A stretch of DNA of 64,000 bases from Massilia norwichensis (GTDB lineage Bacteria > Pseudomonadota > Gammaproteobacteria > Burkholderiales > Burkholderiaceae_D). The stretch's first letter is position 1. Each line of letters starts with the position of its first letter. Positions 11,370 to 20,873 of the stretch are shown here, piece by piece. The DNA is taken from contig NZ_JANUGX010000024.1 of NCBI RefSeq assembly GCF_024753245.1, forward strand, positions 1-64,000. The letters are read 5' to 3'. The notes beneath the pieces are model-generated. The model worked only from the letters and a program-made list of their open reading frames with translations. It did no database searches and had not been told where the DNA came from. The position numbers were made by a program, and so were the translations under genes.

Positions 11370-13328
11370 ATGACCAACTCTTCCCGCAAGCAGGCTGCCC
11401 CGTGCGGCGCCTGGGCCTCCCCAATCACCGCCGCCGTCGTCGCCGCCGGCTCGACTCCGCTGTCCGGCGTCCTGCTGGACGGCGCCGACCTGTTCTGGCT
11501 GGCCGGCCGTGCCAGCGAAGGCGGCCGCACCACCTTGCTGCGCCAGCGCGGCGGCGAGGTCGAAGAACTCACGCCGGCGCCCTTCAATGCCCGCACCCGC
11601 GTGCACGAATACGGCGGCGGCGCGGTGCTCGTGGCGGACGGGCGCGTGTGGTTCTCGAATTTTGCCGACAACCGTATTTACAGGATCAATCCGACTGCCG
11701 GCGCCGAACCGCTGCCGGTCAGCGAAGGCGGCGCCCTGCGCTGGGCCGACTTCGTGCTCGACCGTGTGCATACCCGCCTGGTCGGCGTGCGCGAAGACCA
11801 CTCGGCCGGCGCCACCTATCCGGTGAATACCCTGTGCGCGCTCGGCGCCGACGGCCGGCAGTTGGTGCTCGACGACGGCTACGATTTTTATTCGTCGCCG
11901 CGCATCTCGCCGGACGGCAAACAGCTGGCCTGGCTGTGCTGGAACCACCCGGGCATGCCCTGGGAAGGCACCGAGCTGTGGCTGGCCGACATCGCCGCGG
12001 ACGGCAGCCTGGCCAACGGCCGCCTGATCGCCGGCGGGCCGCAGGAGGCGATCGTGCAGCCGGAATGGTCGCCGGGCGGCCTCCTGTATTTCGTGTCGGA
12101 CCGCAGCGGCTGGTGGAACCTGCACCGCTACGAACATGGCGTGGTGCACCCGGTGTGTCCGCGCGAGGCGGAGTTCGGCGGTCCGCACTGGGTATTCGGC
12201 AACAGCATGTACGGCTTCCGCACGGACGGCGAGATCGTCTGCACCTATATCGAGAATGGCGTCAGCCGGCTGGCGCGCCTGGACACGGCCAGCGGTGCCT
12301 TGAGCCCCATCGACAATCCGTATCAGGAAATCCGCGAGCTGCGGGTCAGCGGCGACACCCTGGTGCTGCTGGCCGGCGCCCCGACCATCGCCGCGGAAGT
12401 GGTGCGCATCGACCTGGCGAGCGGCGCGCGTGAAGTGCTGGCGCGTTCGATCGAGGAGCTGCCGGCGGTCGGCTATCTGTCGGTGCCGCGCACGGTCAGC
12501 TATCCGAGCATGAACGGCCGCACCTCGCACGCCTTTTATTATCCGCCGACGAATGCGGATTTTGCACCGCTGCCCGGCGAACTGCCGCCGCTGATGGTGA
12601 TCGGCCACGGCGGCCCGACCGGCATGGCCAGCAGCACCCTGAAACTGGCGACCCAGTTCTGGACCAGCCGCGGCATCGCCGTGCTGGACGTGAACTACGG
12701 CGGCAGCACCGGCTTCGGCCGTGCCTACCGCGACCTGCTGAAGGAACAATGGGGCGTGGTCGACGTCGAGGATTGCGTGGCCGGCGCCCTGCATATGGCT
12801 AACTACGAGCTGGCCGACCAGGGCCTGGTCGACCGCGAACGCCTGGTGATCCGCGGCGGCAGCGCCGGCGGCCTGACCACCCTGTGCGCGCTCGCCTTCC
12901 ACGACGTGTTCAAGGCCGGCGCCAGCTATTACGGCGTGTCCGACCTGAAGGGCCTGGATGCGGACTCGCACAAGTTCGAGTCGCACTACAACGAATACCT
13001 GATCGCGCCAAAGGCCCGCGCCGACGCCGTGTATGCCGAGCGTTCGCCGATCAACCACACCGATAAACTGCGCCGCCCGATGATCTTCTTCCAGGGCCTG
13101 GACGACAAGGTGGTGCCGCCGCCGCAGTCCGAGGTGATGGTCGACGCCCTGCGCGCACGCGGCGTGCCGGTGGCCTATCTGACCCTGGAAGGCGAAGGTC
13201 ATGGCTTCCGCAAGGCGGACAGCATCGTGCGCACGCTGGAGGCGGAGCTGTATTTTTACCTGCGCGTGTTCGGCATTCCGCTACCTGCCGATCTGCCCGC
13301 GATCGAGATCGAGAACCTCGCCGCATGA
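11370..13328 (+). CDS. S9-family prolyl oligopeptidase/acylaminoacyl-peptidase-like hydrolase
   Basis: This protein of about 652 residues has an N-terminal beta-propeller-like region (about 1-390) and a C-terminal alpha/beta-hydrolase domain. The catalytic serine lies in GGSAGG near residue 497, the aspartate in GLDDKVVPP near 578 and the histidine in EGHGF near 610. No signal peptide is seen, so it is probably cytosolic and cleaves short peptides. The start MTNSSRKQ at 11370 is preferred over an in-frame ATG at 11328. Its stop overlaps the ATG of the SNF2 helicase gene (ATGA at 13325), so the two are probably translationally coupled; why a peptidase is paired with a helicase is unclear. Confidence 0.88.
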   Translation: MTNSSRKQAAPCGAWASPITAAVVAAGSTPLSGVLLDGADLFWLAGRASEGGRTTLLRQRGGEVEELTPAPFNARTRVHEYGGGAVLVADGRVWFSNFADNRIYRINPTAGAEPLPVSEGGALRWADFVLDRVHTRLVGVREDHSAGATYPVNTLCALGADGRQLVLDDGYDFYSSPRISPDGKQLAWLCWNHPGMPWEGTELWLADIAADGSLANGRLIAGGPQEAIVQPEWSPGGLLYFVSDRSGWWNLHRYEHGVVHPVCPREAEFGGPHWVFGNSMYGFRTDGEIVCTYIENGVSRLARLDTASGALSPIDNPYQEIRELRVSGDTLVLLAGAPTIAAEVVRIDLASGAREVLARSIEELPAVGYLSVPRTVSYPSMNGRTSHAFYYPPTNADFAPLPGELPPLMVIGHGGPTGMASSTLKLATQFWTSRGIAVLDVNYGGSTGFGRAYRDLLKEQWGVVDVEDCVAGALHMANYELADQGLVDRERLVIRGGSAGGLTTLCALAFHDVFKAGASYYGVSDLKGLDADSHKFESHYNEYLIAPKARADAVYAERSPINHTDKLRRPMIFFQGLDDKVVPPPQSEVMVDALRARGVPVAYLTLEGEGHGFRKADSIVRTLEAELYFYLRVFGIPLPADLPAIEIENLAA

Positions 13329-16300
13329 GTGTCGAGGTTTTAAGCGCGATCCTCGAAGCGTGCAGCGAAAAGCGCAAGCTGGTCCTGGCGCTGCTGGCCC
13401 TGGCCGGCGAGCCGATGGGCCGGCGGCGCATCCACGAGCATTTGCTGCCGCTGGGCGAGAGCGCGACCGAAAACGACCTGGCCGACGACCTGACGGCACT
13501 ACGTGCCGATGGCCTGATCGGCGAGCTGACGGGACGTGGCTACGTGATCACCCCGGACCTGGCCTGGCCGGCGATCGCCTGGGCCATCCGCACGCGCCGC
13601 CTGAACGACATCCGCGAGGTCTACCAGACCGTCACACCGCTGCGCCTGGACTGGCAGGGCACGCCCATGCTGCGCAGCTATCGCCAGGGCGTGGCACTGC
13701 TGCGCATGGCGCTGCTGGCCGGCGAGGGCCCGAAGACCATCGCGCCGCTCCTGAGCGCCTGCCTGCGCTGCCACGAAGCGGCCTACCTGCACCCGCTGGT
13801 CGACATCTGCGCCCGCCCCTTCGAACCGGAACTCATCGAACGCATCAACGGCGCGGTGCGCGACGAGGTGCTGGCGGTGCTGGTCAATCACGTCCAGCGC
13901 GAGCCAGGCAGCGCGCCGCCGATCCGTGCCTATGCCGAGGAACACGTGGCCCAGGGCGGGGCCTCGATGGCGCTGCGCATGGCGCTGGCCGAGCACCTGA
14001 TCCTGTGCGGCCGTCTGGATACCGCCGCCGAGCTGCTGATCGACCTCGACGAGTCGGCGACGCTGTACTACCGCAGCGTGCTGCAGCTGCTGCGCGGCGA
14101 CCTCGACGAGTCCCTGGGCGGCTTCGACAAGGCGCTCAAGGCGCTGCGCAAGGAGACCGGCAAGAGAAAAGCCATCTTCGAGGGCATCGGCGGCCACCTG
14201 TACATCACGGCGCTGTTAAGAAGCAGCGATCCGAAGCATGCCAAGGCACTGGACAGCTATCTCGAATCGGCCACCCGCGCCGTGCAAAGCCACGATACGG
14301 CCGTCTACCAGCAACTGTCGATGCTGCGCCAGATCCGCGGCGGCACCGTCGACGCCGACGTCCTCCCCTCGCGCAACTGGGAGACCTCGCTGCAGCCGGT
14401 GATGTTCCGCGCCCTGCTGCACTGGTGGCTGGGCGTACCGCAGCTGGTGGATCGTCAAGCCTTCCTCGAGCAGCAGATGGAGACGGCGGAAGCGGCCGGC
14501 TTCGACTTCATCGCCGCGCAGATCGGCTCGGTGCTGGGCCAGCTTGGGATGGGCGGCTCAGTTGCAGCTGACAAGCGCGCGATCGCGCTGCGCCAGCGCC
14601 ACCATTTTACCGACATGGCGCTGTGGTTCGAGCGCGAGCAGCCATGGGAGCGCCAGCTCAACGCCCTGATCAATCTGCAGCCGGCCGTCAACGTCGAGGT
14701 GGTGAAGGAATCGCGCCTGGCCTGGCTGGTCGGCTGGGACGAGCACCTGGGCGTGCGCGCGCTGGAACCGCGCGAACAGAAGCGCGACGTGCAAGGCGGC
14801 TGGACCCGCGGCCGGCCAATGGCCCTGAAGCGCCTGGCCGAGGATGCGGCCGAACTCGATTTCCTGACCGCGCAAGACGTGCAGGTGGCGAGCACGATCG
14901 GCGCCTACCGCTATTACAGCGGCACCGGCATGCGCTACGAGTTCGATCTCGACAAGGCGGTGGCGCTGCTGGCCGGCCACCCGCTGCTGTTCTGGATGGA
15001 TTCGCCCGGCACCCGCATCGAGCTGCTGCCCGGCGAGCCGCAACTGATGGTGCGCGCCGGCGGCGGCAAGGTGACGATCTCGCTGAACCCGACTATGCGC
15101 GAGCAGCAGGGCGAGGTCGTGGTGACCAAGGAGACGCCGACCCGGCTGCGCATCGTGCGCATCAAGGACGAGCATAAACGCATCGGCGCCATCGTCGGCG
15201 CGGGCCTGGAAGTGCCGCTGGAGGCGGAAAAGCGCGTGCTGCAGGCGATCAGCGCGATTTCTTCGATCGTGACGGTGCAGTCGGACATCGGCGGCAGCCC
15301 GGCCGACATCGAATCGGTCGCAGCCGACATGCGCCTGCACGTGCACCTGCTGCCCTACCAGCAGGGCCTGCGCGTGCGCGTGCTGGTGCGTCCGCTGCCG
15401 GATGCCGGTCCCTATCTGCAGCCCGGCGACGGCGCCGAGAGCATTATCGCGGATGTAAAAGGCGTGCGCGTGGAGGCCAAGCGCGACCTGAACGCCGAGC
15501 GCGAAGCCGAGCGCCAGCTGCTGGCCGATTGCAAGGCGCTCGAGAACGCCGAGCACGAACACGGCGAATGGCTGCTCGGTCAACCCTTCCACTGCCTGGA
15601 GCTGATCACCGAGCTGCAGCAGGTGGATGCGTCGCGCGTGGTGGTCGCCTGGCCGGAGGGCGAATCCTTCCGCGTCACCAGGAAGCTGTCGTCGAAATCG
15701 GTGCGCCTGAACATCCGCCGCGACAAGGACTGGTTCGCCGCCAACGGCGAGGTCAAGATCGACGAGAACAAGGTGATGGACTTGCGCGAGCTGCTGGGCC
15801 GCCTGCGCGAAGACCGCTTTATCGCCCTCGGCGACAACCAGTTCATCGCCCTCACCGACGAGCTGCACCGCCGCCTGACCGACCTGTCGGCCTATACCGA
15901 TGCGGATGAGGAGGCGCTGCGCTTCCACCCGCTGGCCAGCTTCGCACTGGAAGAGATGGCGCTCGAAGCCGGCGAAGTCGACGCCGACGTCGCCTGGCGC
16001 AAGCACCTGCAGCACATGCAGGCAAATGCCGACTACCAGCCCAAACTGCCGACCACCTTGCAGGCCGAGCTGCGCGACTACCAGGTCGAAGGCTTCGAAT
16101 GGCTGTCGCGGCTTGCGCACTGGGGCGTGGGTGCCTGCCTGGCCGACGACATGGGTCTCGGCAAAACCCTGCAGGCGCTGGCCCTGATCCTGTCGCGCGC
16201 GCCCGGCGGCCCGACCCTGGTGGTGGCGCCGACCTCGGTGGCGACCAACTGGATGGCGGAAGCGGAGCGCTTCGCACCGACCCTGAACATGAAGCTGTTC

Positions 16301-17485
16301 GGCGCCGGCGACCGCGCCGCCATGGTCAAGGATGCCGGCGCCTTCGATGTGATCGTGGTGAGCTACGGCCTGCTGCAACTGGAAGCGGGGCTGTTCAAGG
16401 AGCAGCGCTGGCACACCATCGTGCTCGACGAAGCGCAGGCGATCAAGAACGCGCACACGCGCCGCTCGCAGGCGGTGATGTCGCTGCGTGGGGACTTCCG
16501 GATGGCGGCCACCGGCACGCCGCTGGAAAACCACCTGGGCGAGCTGTGGAACCTGTTCAGGTTCATCAACCCGGGCCTGCTCGGCACCAGCGACCAGTTC
16601 AACCTGCGCTTTGCCGGGCCGATCGAAAAGGCCAGCGACAAACGCGCCGAGCTGGCCGCGCGCACGCGCCTGCGCCGGCTCACGCAGCCCTTCATCCTGC
16701 GCCGGACCAAGGCCCAGGTGCTGTCCGAACTGCCGCCGCGCACCGAGATCGTGCTGCCGGTGGAGCTTAGTGCGGAGGAGACGGCGCTGTACGAATCGCT
16801 GCGCCGCGACGCGCTGGAACGCATCGCCACGCTGGAAGCACCGCAGGCGCAAAAACAGATCCAGATCCTGGCCGAGATGATGAAGCTGCGCCGCGCGGTC
16901 TGCAATCCGGTGCTGGTGGCGCCCGACAGCGGCATCCGCAGCAGCAAGCTGGAAGCTTTTGCGCGCCTGGTCGACGAGCTGCTCGAGAACCGCCACAAGG
17001 CGCTGGTGTTCAGCCAGTTCGTGGACCACTTGTCCCTGCTGCGCCAGCACCTCGACGAGCGCGGCATCCGCTACCAGTACCTCGACGGCGCCACGCCGAT
17101 GCAGGAACGCAAACGCCGCGTGGATGCCTTCCAGGCCGGCGACGGCGACCTGTTCCTGATCAGCCTGAAGGCCGGCGGGGTCGGCATCAACCTGACCGCG
17201 GCGGATTACGTGATCCACATGGACCCGTGGTGGAACCCGGCGGTGGAAGACCAGGCCTCGGACCGCGCCCACCGCATGGGCCAGCAGCGGCCGGTAACGA
17301 TCTACCGCCTGGTGGCGCGACACACGATCGAGGAAGGCATCGTCGACCTGCACCGCCACAAGCGCGACCTGGCCGACAGCCTGCTCGAAGGCAGCGACGT
17401 CTCGGCGCGCATGTCGCCCGACGACATGCTGGCCATGCTGCAGGCCGGGCTCACGGGCGTGCGCGCGCCGGCGCTCGATACGTGA
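13325..17485 (+). CDS. Large SNF2-family (SWI2/SNF2) helicase with a long uncharacterised N-terminal half
   Basis: This 1386-residue SF2 ATPase has its motor in the last ~480 residues. The ATP site ADDMGLGKT is near residue 941, the DEAQ box (LDEAQAIKN) about 100 residues later, then GTPLENHLGELWNLF. The helicase C-lobe ends with DPWWNPAVEDQASDRAHRMG. The first ~900 residues begin with a possible winged-helix segment (MSVEVLSAILEACSEKRK) and have no motifs I recognise. Family members move along double-stranded DNA or remodel protein-DNA complexes. It overlaps the peptidase gene by 4 bases. A second, shorter SNF2 protein is encoded at 53464-56574. Confidence 0.88.
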   Translation: MSVEVLSAILEACSEKRKLVLALLALAGEPMGRRRIHEHLLPLGESATENDLADDLTALRADGLIGELTGRGYVITPDLAWPAIAWAIRTRRLNDIREVYQTVTPLRLDWQGTPMLRSYRQGVALLRMALLAGEGPKTIAPLLSACLRCHEAAYLHPLVDICARPFEPELIERINGAVRDEVLAVLVNHVQREPGSAPPIRAYAEEHVAQGGASMALRMALAEHLILCGRLDTAAELLIDLDESATLYYRSVLQLLRGDLDESLGGFDKALKALRKETGKRKAIFEGIGGHLYITALLRSSDPKHAKALDSYLESATRAVQSHDTAVYQQLSMLRQIRGGTVDADVLPSRNWETSLQPVMFRALLHWWLGVPQLVDRQAFLEQQMETAEAAGFDFIAAQIGSVLGQLGMGGSVAADKRAIALRQRHHFTDMALWFEREQPWERQLNALINLQPAVNVEVVKESRLAWLVGWDEHLGVRALEPREQKRDVQGGWTRGRPMALKRLAEDAAELDFLTAQDVQVASTIGAYRYYSGTGMRYEFDLDKAVALLAGHPLLFWMDSPGTRIELLPGEPQLMVRAGGGKVTISLNPTMREQQGEVVVTKETPTRLRIVRIKDEHKRIGAIVGAGLEVPLEAEKRVLQAISAISSIVTVQSDIGGSPADIESVAADMRLHVHLLPYQQGLRVRVLVRPLPDAGPYLQPGDGAESIIADVKGVRVEAKRDLNAEREAERQLLADCKALENAEHEHGEWLLGQPFHCLELITELQQVDASRVVVAWPEGESFRVTRKLSSKSVRLNIRRDKDWFAANGEVKIDENKVMDLRELLGRLREDRFIALGDNQFIALTDELHRRLTDLSAYTDADEEALRFHPLASFALEEMALEAGEVDADVAWRKHLQHMQANADYQPKLPTTLQAELRDYQVEGFEWLSRLAHWGVGACLADDMGLGKTLQALALILSRAPGGPTLVVAPTSVATNWMAEAERFAPTLNMKLFGAGDRAAMVKDAGAFDVIVVSYGLLQLEAGLFKEQRWHTIVLDEAQAIKNAHTRRSQAVMSLRGDFRMAATGTPLENHLGELWNLFRFINPGLLGTSDQFNLRFAGPIEKASDKRAELAARTRLRRLTQPFILRRTKAQVLSELPPRTEIVLPVELSAEETALYESLRRDALERIATLEAPQAQKQIQILAEMMKLRRAVCNPVLVAPDSGIRSSKLEAFARLVDELLENRHKALVFSQFVDHLSLLRQHLDERGIRYQYLDGATPMQERKRRVDAFQAGDGDLFLISLKAGGVGINLTAADYVIHMDPWWNPAVEDQASDRAHRMGQQRPVTIYRLVARHTIEEGIVDLHRHKRDLADSLLEGSDVSARMSPDDMLAMLQAGLTGVRAPALDT

Positions 17486-17568
17486 CGTATTGTTTCAAGA
17501 TTCCGCAAAGGTGGGGAATGGTGCTAATCTGGCGCCCGCCAATTTTTTAATCAGGCAGACAGACCACG

Positions 17569-19506
17569 ATGATGAAAACGAAAATCGCGCCGAAGCTTGC
17601 TCTTGCAGTTTTGCTCACCAGCTTCGCGCTGGCGCCGGCAAGCGCGCGCACCAGCAAGGCGGCCAAGCCGAAGCAGACCAGCAGCGCCAAGGCCAAGTCC
17701 TCGGCCAAGAGCAAAGGCGCGGGCAAATCCGCCGCGAAGGGCAAAGGCAAGGCCGCCGCCGTCGCCGCGCCGGTCGCTGCCGCCGCGGTGGCTGCGGCAG
17801 CGCCGGCACCTTCGCCGGCCCCGACTTCGCAGAACCGCAACGACCGCTACATGGATTCGCTGTCCATGCAGTTCCTCACCGCGCTGTGGCGCGTCGATCC
17901 GGAAGGCGGCATCTACGTCGGCAAATTCGACGCCGCCGCCAAGCTGACCATTCCGGACGCGCCGACCCGCGCCAAGGAGCTGGCCTTCACCGACGAGTGG
18001 CTGGAAAAATTCCGCAAGCTGAATGCCGACAAGCTGTCGCCCAACCAGCGCACCGACCTCGCGGTCCTGCTCAACAAGCTGCAATACGACCGCTGGAAGC
18101 TGACCGTCTACCGCGACTTCGAATGGAATCCGGCCCAGTTCAACGTGGCCCAGCCGCTCGACCTGATCCTGAACACCGAGTACGCCGCGAAACCGCAGCG
18201 CCTGCGCACCATCCTCAAGCGCCTGGCCGACGTGCCGGCCTACTATCAGGCGGCGCAAGCCTCGATCCTGCACCCGACCCGCGAGCACACCCAACTGGCG
18301 ATCTCGCAAGCCCCGGGCACGCTGGTGGTGCTGGCGGACGTCGGCAAGGCAGCCCAGGAGTCAAGCCAGCTGACGCCGCAGGAAAAGGCGATCTTCGCGC
18401 AGCGCGTGGCGAACGCCGGCAGCGCGGTGCTGGCCTGGGTCGACTATCTGAGCGACCTCGATAAATCCCAGGAGCAGATGCAGCGCGCCCGTTCGTTCCG
18501 CCTCGGTAAAGAGCTGTACGAGCAGAAGTTCGCGTTCGAGATCCAGTCTTCGAGCACGGCCGAGCAGACCTACCGCAAGGCGCTGGCCGCGCGCGACGAC
18601 CTCCTCACCCGCATGGATGCGCTGGCCGACCAGCTGTGGCCGCAGACCATGGGCAATGCGAGCAAGCCGAATGACCGCTTCCGCAAGATCGGCATGGTGA
18701 TCGACAAGCTCTCGCTGCAGCACGTCGCCCCCGCCGACTTCCTGCCCGAGATCCGCCGCCAGATCCCGCAACTGCAGGAGTACGTCATCAAGAACAACCT
18801 GGTGACGATCGATCCGAGCAAACCGCTGGTGGTGCGCGAGACCCCGCTGTACCAGCGCGGCGTGGCCGGCGCCAGCATCGATGCGCCGGGACCGTATCGG
18901 CCGAAGGACAAGACCTATTACAACGTCACGCCGCTGGATGGGCTCACGCCGCAGCAGGCCGAAAGCAGCCTGCGCGAGTACAACAACTGGATGCTGCAGA
19001 TCCTGAACATCCACGAGGCGATCCCCGGCCACTACACCCAGCTGATGAACGCCAACCGTTCGCCTTCGCTGGTCAAGTCGCTGTTCGGTAACGGCGCTAT
19101 GATCGAGGGCTGGGCCGTGTACGGCGAACGCATGATGCTCGAATCCGGCTACGGCAACAACGCGCCGGAACTGATGCTCATGTGGTGCAAGTGGAACCTG
19201 CGCAGCGTGTCGAACACCATCCTCGACTACAGCGTCCACGTGCTCGGCATGAACCGCGAGCAGGCGCTGGACCTGCTGGTGCGCCAGGCCTTCCAGACCC
19301 CGCAGGAAGCCGTGGAAAAATGGCGCCGGGTGCAACTGTCGTCGGTGCAGCTGACCAGCTACTTCAGCGGCTACAGCGACATCGTCGAACTGCGCGAGCG
19401 CCGCAAGCAGCAACTGGGCGAGCGCTTCAACCTGAAGGCTTTCCACGACCAGTTCCTCAGCTACGGCAACGCGCCGGTGCGCATCATCGGTCAGCTGATG
19501 CAGTAA
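17569..19506 (+). CDS. Secreted DUF885 protein with a Lys/Ala-rich linker
   Basis: This 645-residue protein starts with a Sec signal peptide (LALAVLLTSFALAPASA). About 55 residues of Lys/Ala/Pro low complexity follow (for example AAKPKQTSSAKAKSS), then a DUF885 domain of roughly 560 residues. HEAIPGHY near residue 483 is the conserved metal-binding-like motif of DUF885, a family often annotated as zinc carboxypeptidase-like but poorly characterised. The basic linker resembles histone H1/AlgP repeats and could bind nucleic acid or anionic cell-envelope polymers. The gene stands 83 bases after the SNF2 stop. The first ATG (17569) is used; the next codon is also ATG. Confidence 0.82.
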   Translation: MMKTKIAPKLALAVLLTSFALAPASARTSKAAKPKQTSSAKAKSSAKSKGAGKSAAKGKGKAAAVAAPVAAAAVAAAAPAPSPAPTSQNRNDRYMDSLSMQFLTALWRVDPEGGIYVGKFDAAAKLTIPDAPTRAKELAFTDEWLEKFRKLNADKLSPNQRTDLAVLLNKLQYDRWKLTVYRDFEWNPAQFNVAQPLDLILNTEYAAKPQRLRTILKRLADVPAYYQAAQASILHPTREHTQLAISQAPGTLVVLADVGKAAQESSQLTPQEKAIFAQRVANAGSAVLAWVDYLSDLDKSQEQMQRARSFRLGKELYEQKFAFEIQSSSTAEQTYRKALAARDDLLTRMDALADQLWPQTMGNASKPNDRFRKIGMVIDKLSLQHVAPADFLPEIRRQIPQLQEYVIKNNLVTIDPSKPLVVRETPLYQRGVAGASIDAPGPYRPKDKTYYNVTPLDGLTPQQAESSLREYNNWMLQILNIHEAIPGHYTQLMNANRSPSLVKSLFGNGAMIEGWAVYGERMMLESGYGNNAPELMLMWCKWNLRSVSNTILDYSVHVLGMNREQALDLLVRQAFQTPQEAVEKWRRVQLSSVQLTSYFSGYSDIVELRERRKQQLGERFNLKAFHDQFLSYGNAPVRIIGQLMQ

Positions 19507-19514
19507 GGCATAAG

Positions 19515-19551
19515 GCGGCGGCATGAGGCAGATCGACCGTCCTGCCGCCGC
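19515..19551 (+). terminator. Possible terminator after the DUF885 gene
   Basis: A 9-bp perfect stem (GCGGCGGCA / TGCCGCCGC) encloses a 19-base loop just after the stop and is followed by TTGATT. The stem is strong but the U-tract is poor. Confidence 0.4.
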
Positions 19552-19627
19552 TTGATTGCCCACAAGCGCCCACCCCAGGCAGGCCTTAGGATTGCGCGGT
19601 TTCCCCTCAACCGCGAAGGACGCCTCC

Positions 19628-20446
19628 ATGAACCTGCCGCATCGCCCGGCCTGCCTGCGGCTTCCCCTGCTGTTCTCCCTGTCTGCCTGCGCCACCGCGC
19701 CCACCATCGGTGCCTCGGGCGCCAAGACCGTCGCCACCGGTGCGGCTGGCGGCGCCAACGCCGTCGATGCCAACGGCCAGCTCGAACGCTGCGACCGCTC
19801 GCTCGGCACCCTCACCATCGTCGAGGAATCGAACCAGCCCTGGATCAACCAGCTCACCGCGCAGTACCGCACGCAAAGCACGGTGCCGCTGCTGCGCATG
19901 ATCATCCAGCAGTCGAACTGCTTCGTGATCGTTGAGCGCGGCCAGGCCTTCCGCCAGATGCAGGGCGAGCGCGAGCTGATGGCTACCGGCGAACTGCGCA
20001 ACGCTAAGACTAACCTCGGCAACATCGGCAAGGGCCAGATGGTGGCGGCCGACTACACGATGACGCCGTCGATCACCTTCAGCCAGAAAGGCACGGGCGG
20101 CGTCAACGGCCTGGTGGGTGGGCGCATCGGCGTGGTCGCTTCGCTGGTCGGCGGCTCGATGAAGTCCAACGAAGCCTCGACCATGCTGCTGCTGACCGAC
20201 AACCGCTCGGGCATCCAGCTGGCGGCCGCCGAAGGCAGTGCCCGCAATTGGGACCTGGGCTTCATGGCCGGCTTCTTCCAGCACGGCCTGGCCGGTGCCA
20301 GCGGCTTCAGCAATACGCCGGAAGGCAAGGTGCTGGCGGCCTCGTTCATGGATTCGTACAACCAGATGGTAAAAGCCGTGCGTGCCTACAAGGCGCAGTC
20401 GGTCGAAGGCGGCCTCGGTAACGGCGGCGTCCTGAAGACCAATTGA
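19628..20446 (+). CDS. CsgG/HfaB-family outer-membrane lipoprotein
   Basis: This 272-residue protein has a lipoprotein signal (LLFSLSAC), so the cysteine is probably acylated and the protein membrane-anchored. The central region, with RMIIQQSNCFVIVERGQAF and glycine-rich VNGLVGGRIGVVASLVGG stretches, matches the CsgG family, which forms oligomeric secretion pores for curli or anchors holdfast (HfaB). No curlin subunit or csgEF-like gene is in the window, so a solitary role in envelope assembly is inferred. The start at 19628 gives the lipobox a normal position; an in-frame ATG at 19556 would place about 24 extra residues before it. Confidence 0.75.
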   Translation: MNLPHRPACLRLPLLFSLSACATAPTIGASGAKTVATGAAGGANAVDANGQLERCDRSLGTLTIVEESNQPWINQLTAQYRTQSTVPLLRMIIQQSNCFVIVERGQAFRQMQGERELMATGELRNAKTNLGNIGKGQMVAADYTMTPSITFSQKGTGGVNGLVGGRIGVVASLVGGSMKSNEASTMLLLTDNRSGIQLAAAEGSARNWDLGFMAGFFQHGLAGASGFSNTPEGKVLAASFMDSYNQMVKAVRAYKAQSVEGGLGNGGVLKTN

Positions 20447-20529
20447 GCTCATCGCCGGCGGTGTTGGGTTTGATCCGACACTGCTGCGCAAGATGTTGTC
20501 CCCGGCCCGACTTCCTGGCGGCCTGTTCG

Positions 20530-20550
20530 ACGCCCGCAAGGGCGTTTTTC
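20530..20550 (+). terminator. Rho-independent terminator of the CsgG-like gene
   Basis: ACGCCC-GCAA-GGGCGT followed at once by TTTTTCC forms a compact perfect hairpin with a tetraloop and a U-tract, 84 bases after the stop. Confidence 0.85.
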
Positions 20551-20645
20551 CTTTTCCAGGGGCTGGCACGCCGCGTGCTGAATGGAGATCGTGAACGCAA
20601 ACAGCGCTCCGCACTTTCCGAAACCAGCCATTCAAGGGGAACAGC

Positions 20646-20852
20646 ATGAACATCCACAAACACATGGAAGCCATCTTCATCGTCGCACTGGCCACCGTCG
20701 GCCTCGGTACGATGGTCATCGACGGTATGCCGGAAGCGACTTCCGGCGCGGCGACGCCAGTGATCCGCGACGTGGCGGCAGCGCCCGCCAAGGCACAGGG
20801 AGCGGCGCCGGCTGCCATGCTGTGCGCATCCGCGGCCGCACCGCGGGCTTGA
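20646..20852 (+). CDS. Small predicted membrane or secreted protein (68 residues)
   Basis: The short protein starts MNIHKHMEAIFIVALATVGL, a single hydrophobic helix that may be a signal or anchor, followed by an Ala/Pro-rich tail. AAGGGGA lies about 7 bases before the ATG, and it follows a terminator, so it has its own transcript. It converges with the tiny PEP-CTERM gene. I do not recognise a family; its reality rests on the ribosome site and the hydrophobic start. Confidence 0.5.
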   Translation: MNIHKHMEAIFIVALATVGLGTMVIDGMPEATSGAATPVIRDVAAAPAKAQGAAPAAMLCASAAAPRA

Positions 20853-20873
20853 GTTCTCCGTCAGCGGCGGCCT

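Noticed and set aside
14558-17359. A 933-codon frame antisense to the first SNF2 gene
   Set aside because: His/Arg/Gln-rich shadow; the helicase motifs are on the plus strand.
13325-17485. The SNF2 helicase and S9 peptidase considered as a defence system
   Set aside because: No nuclease, methylase or other defence genes are adjacent; context is housekeeping, so only the pairing is reported.
20443-20649. 68-codon frame after the CsgG-like gene
   Set aside because: It runs through a clear rho-independent terminator hairpin and has no ribosome site.
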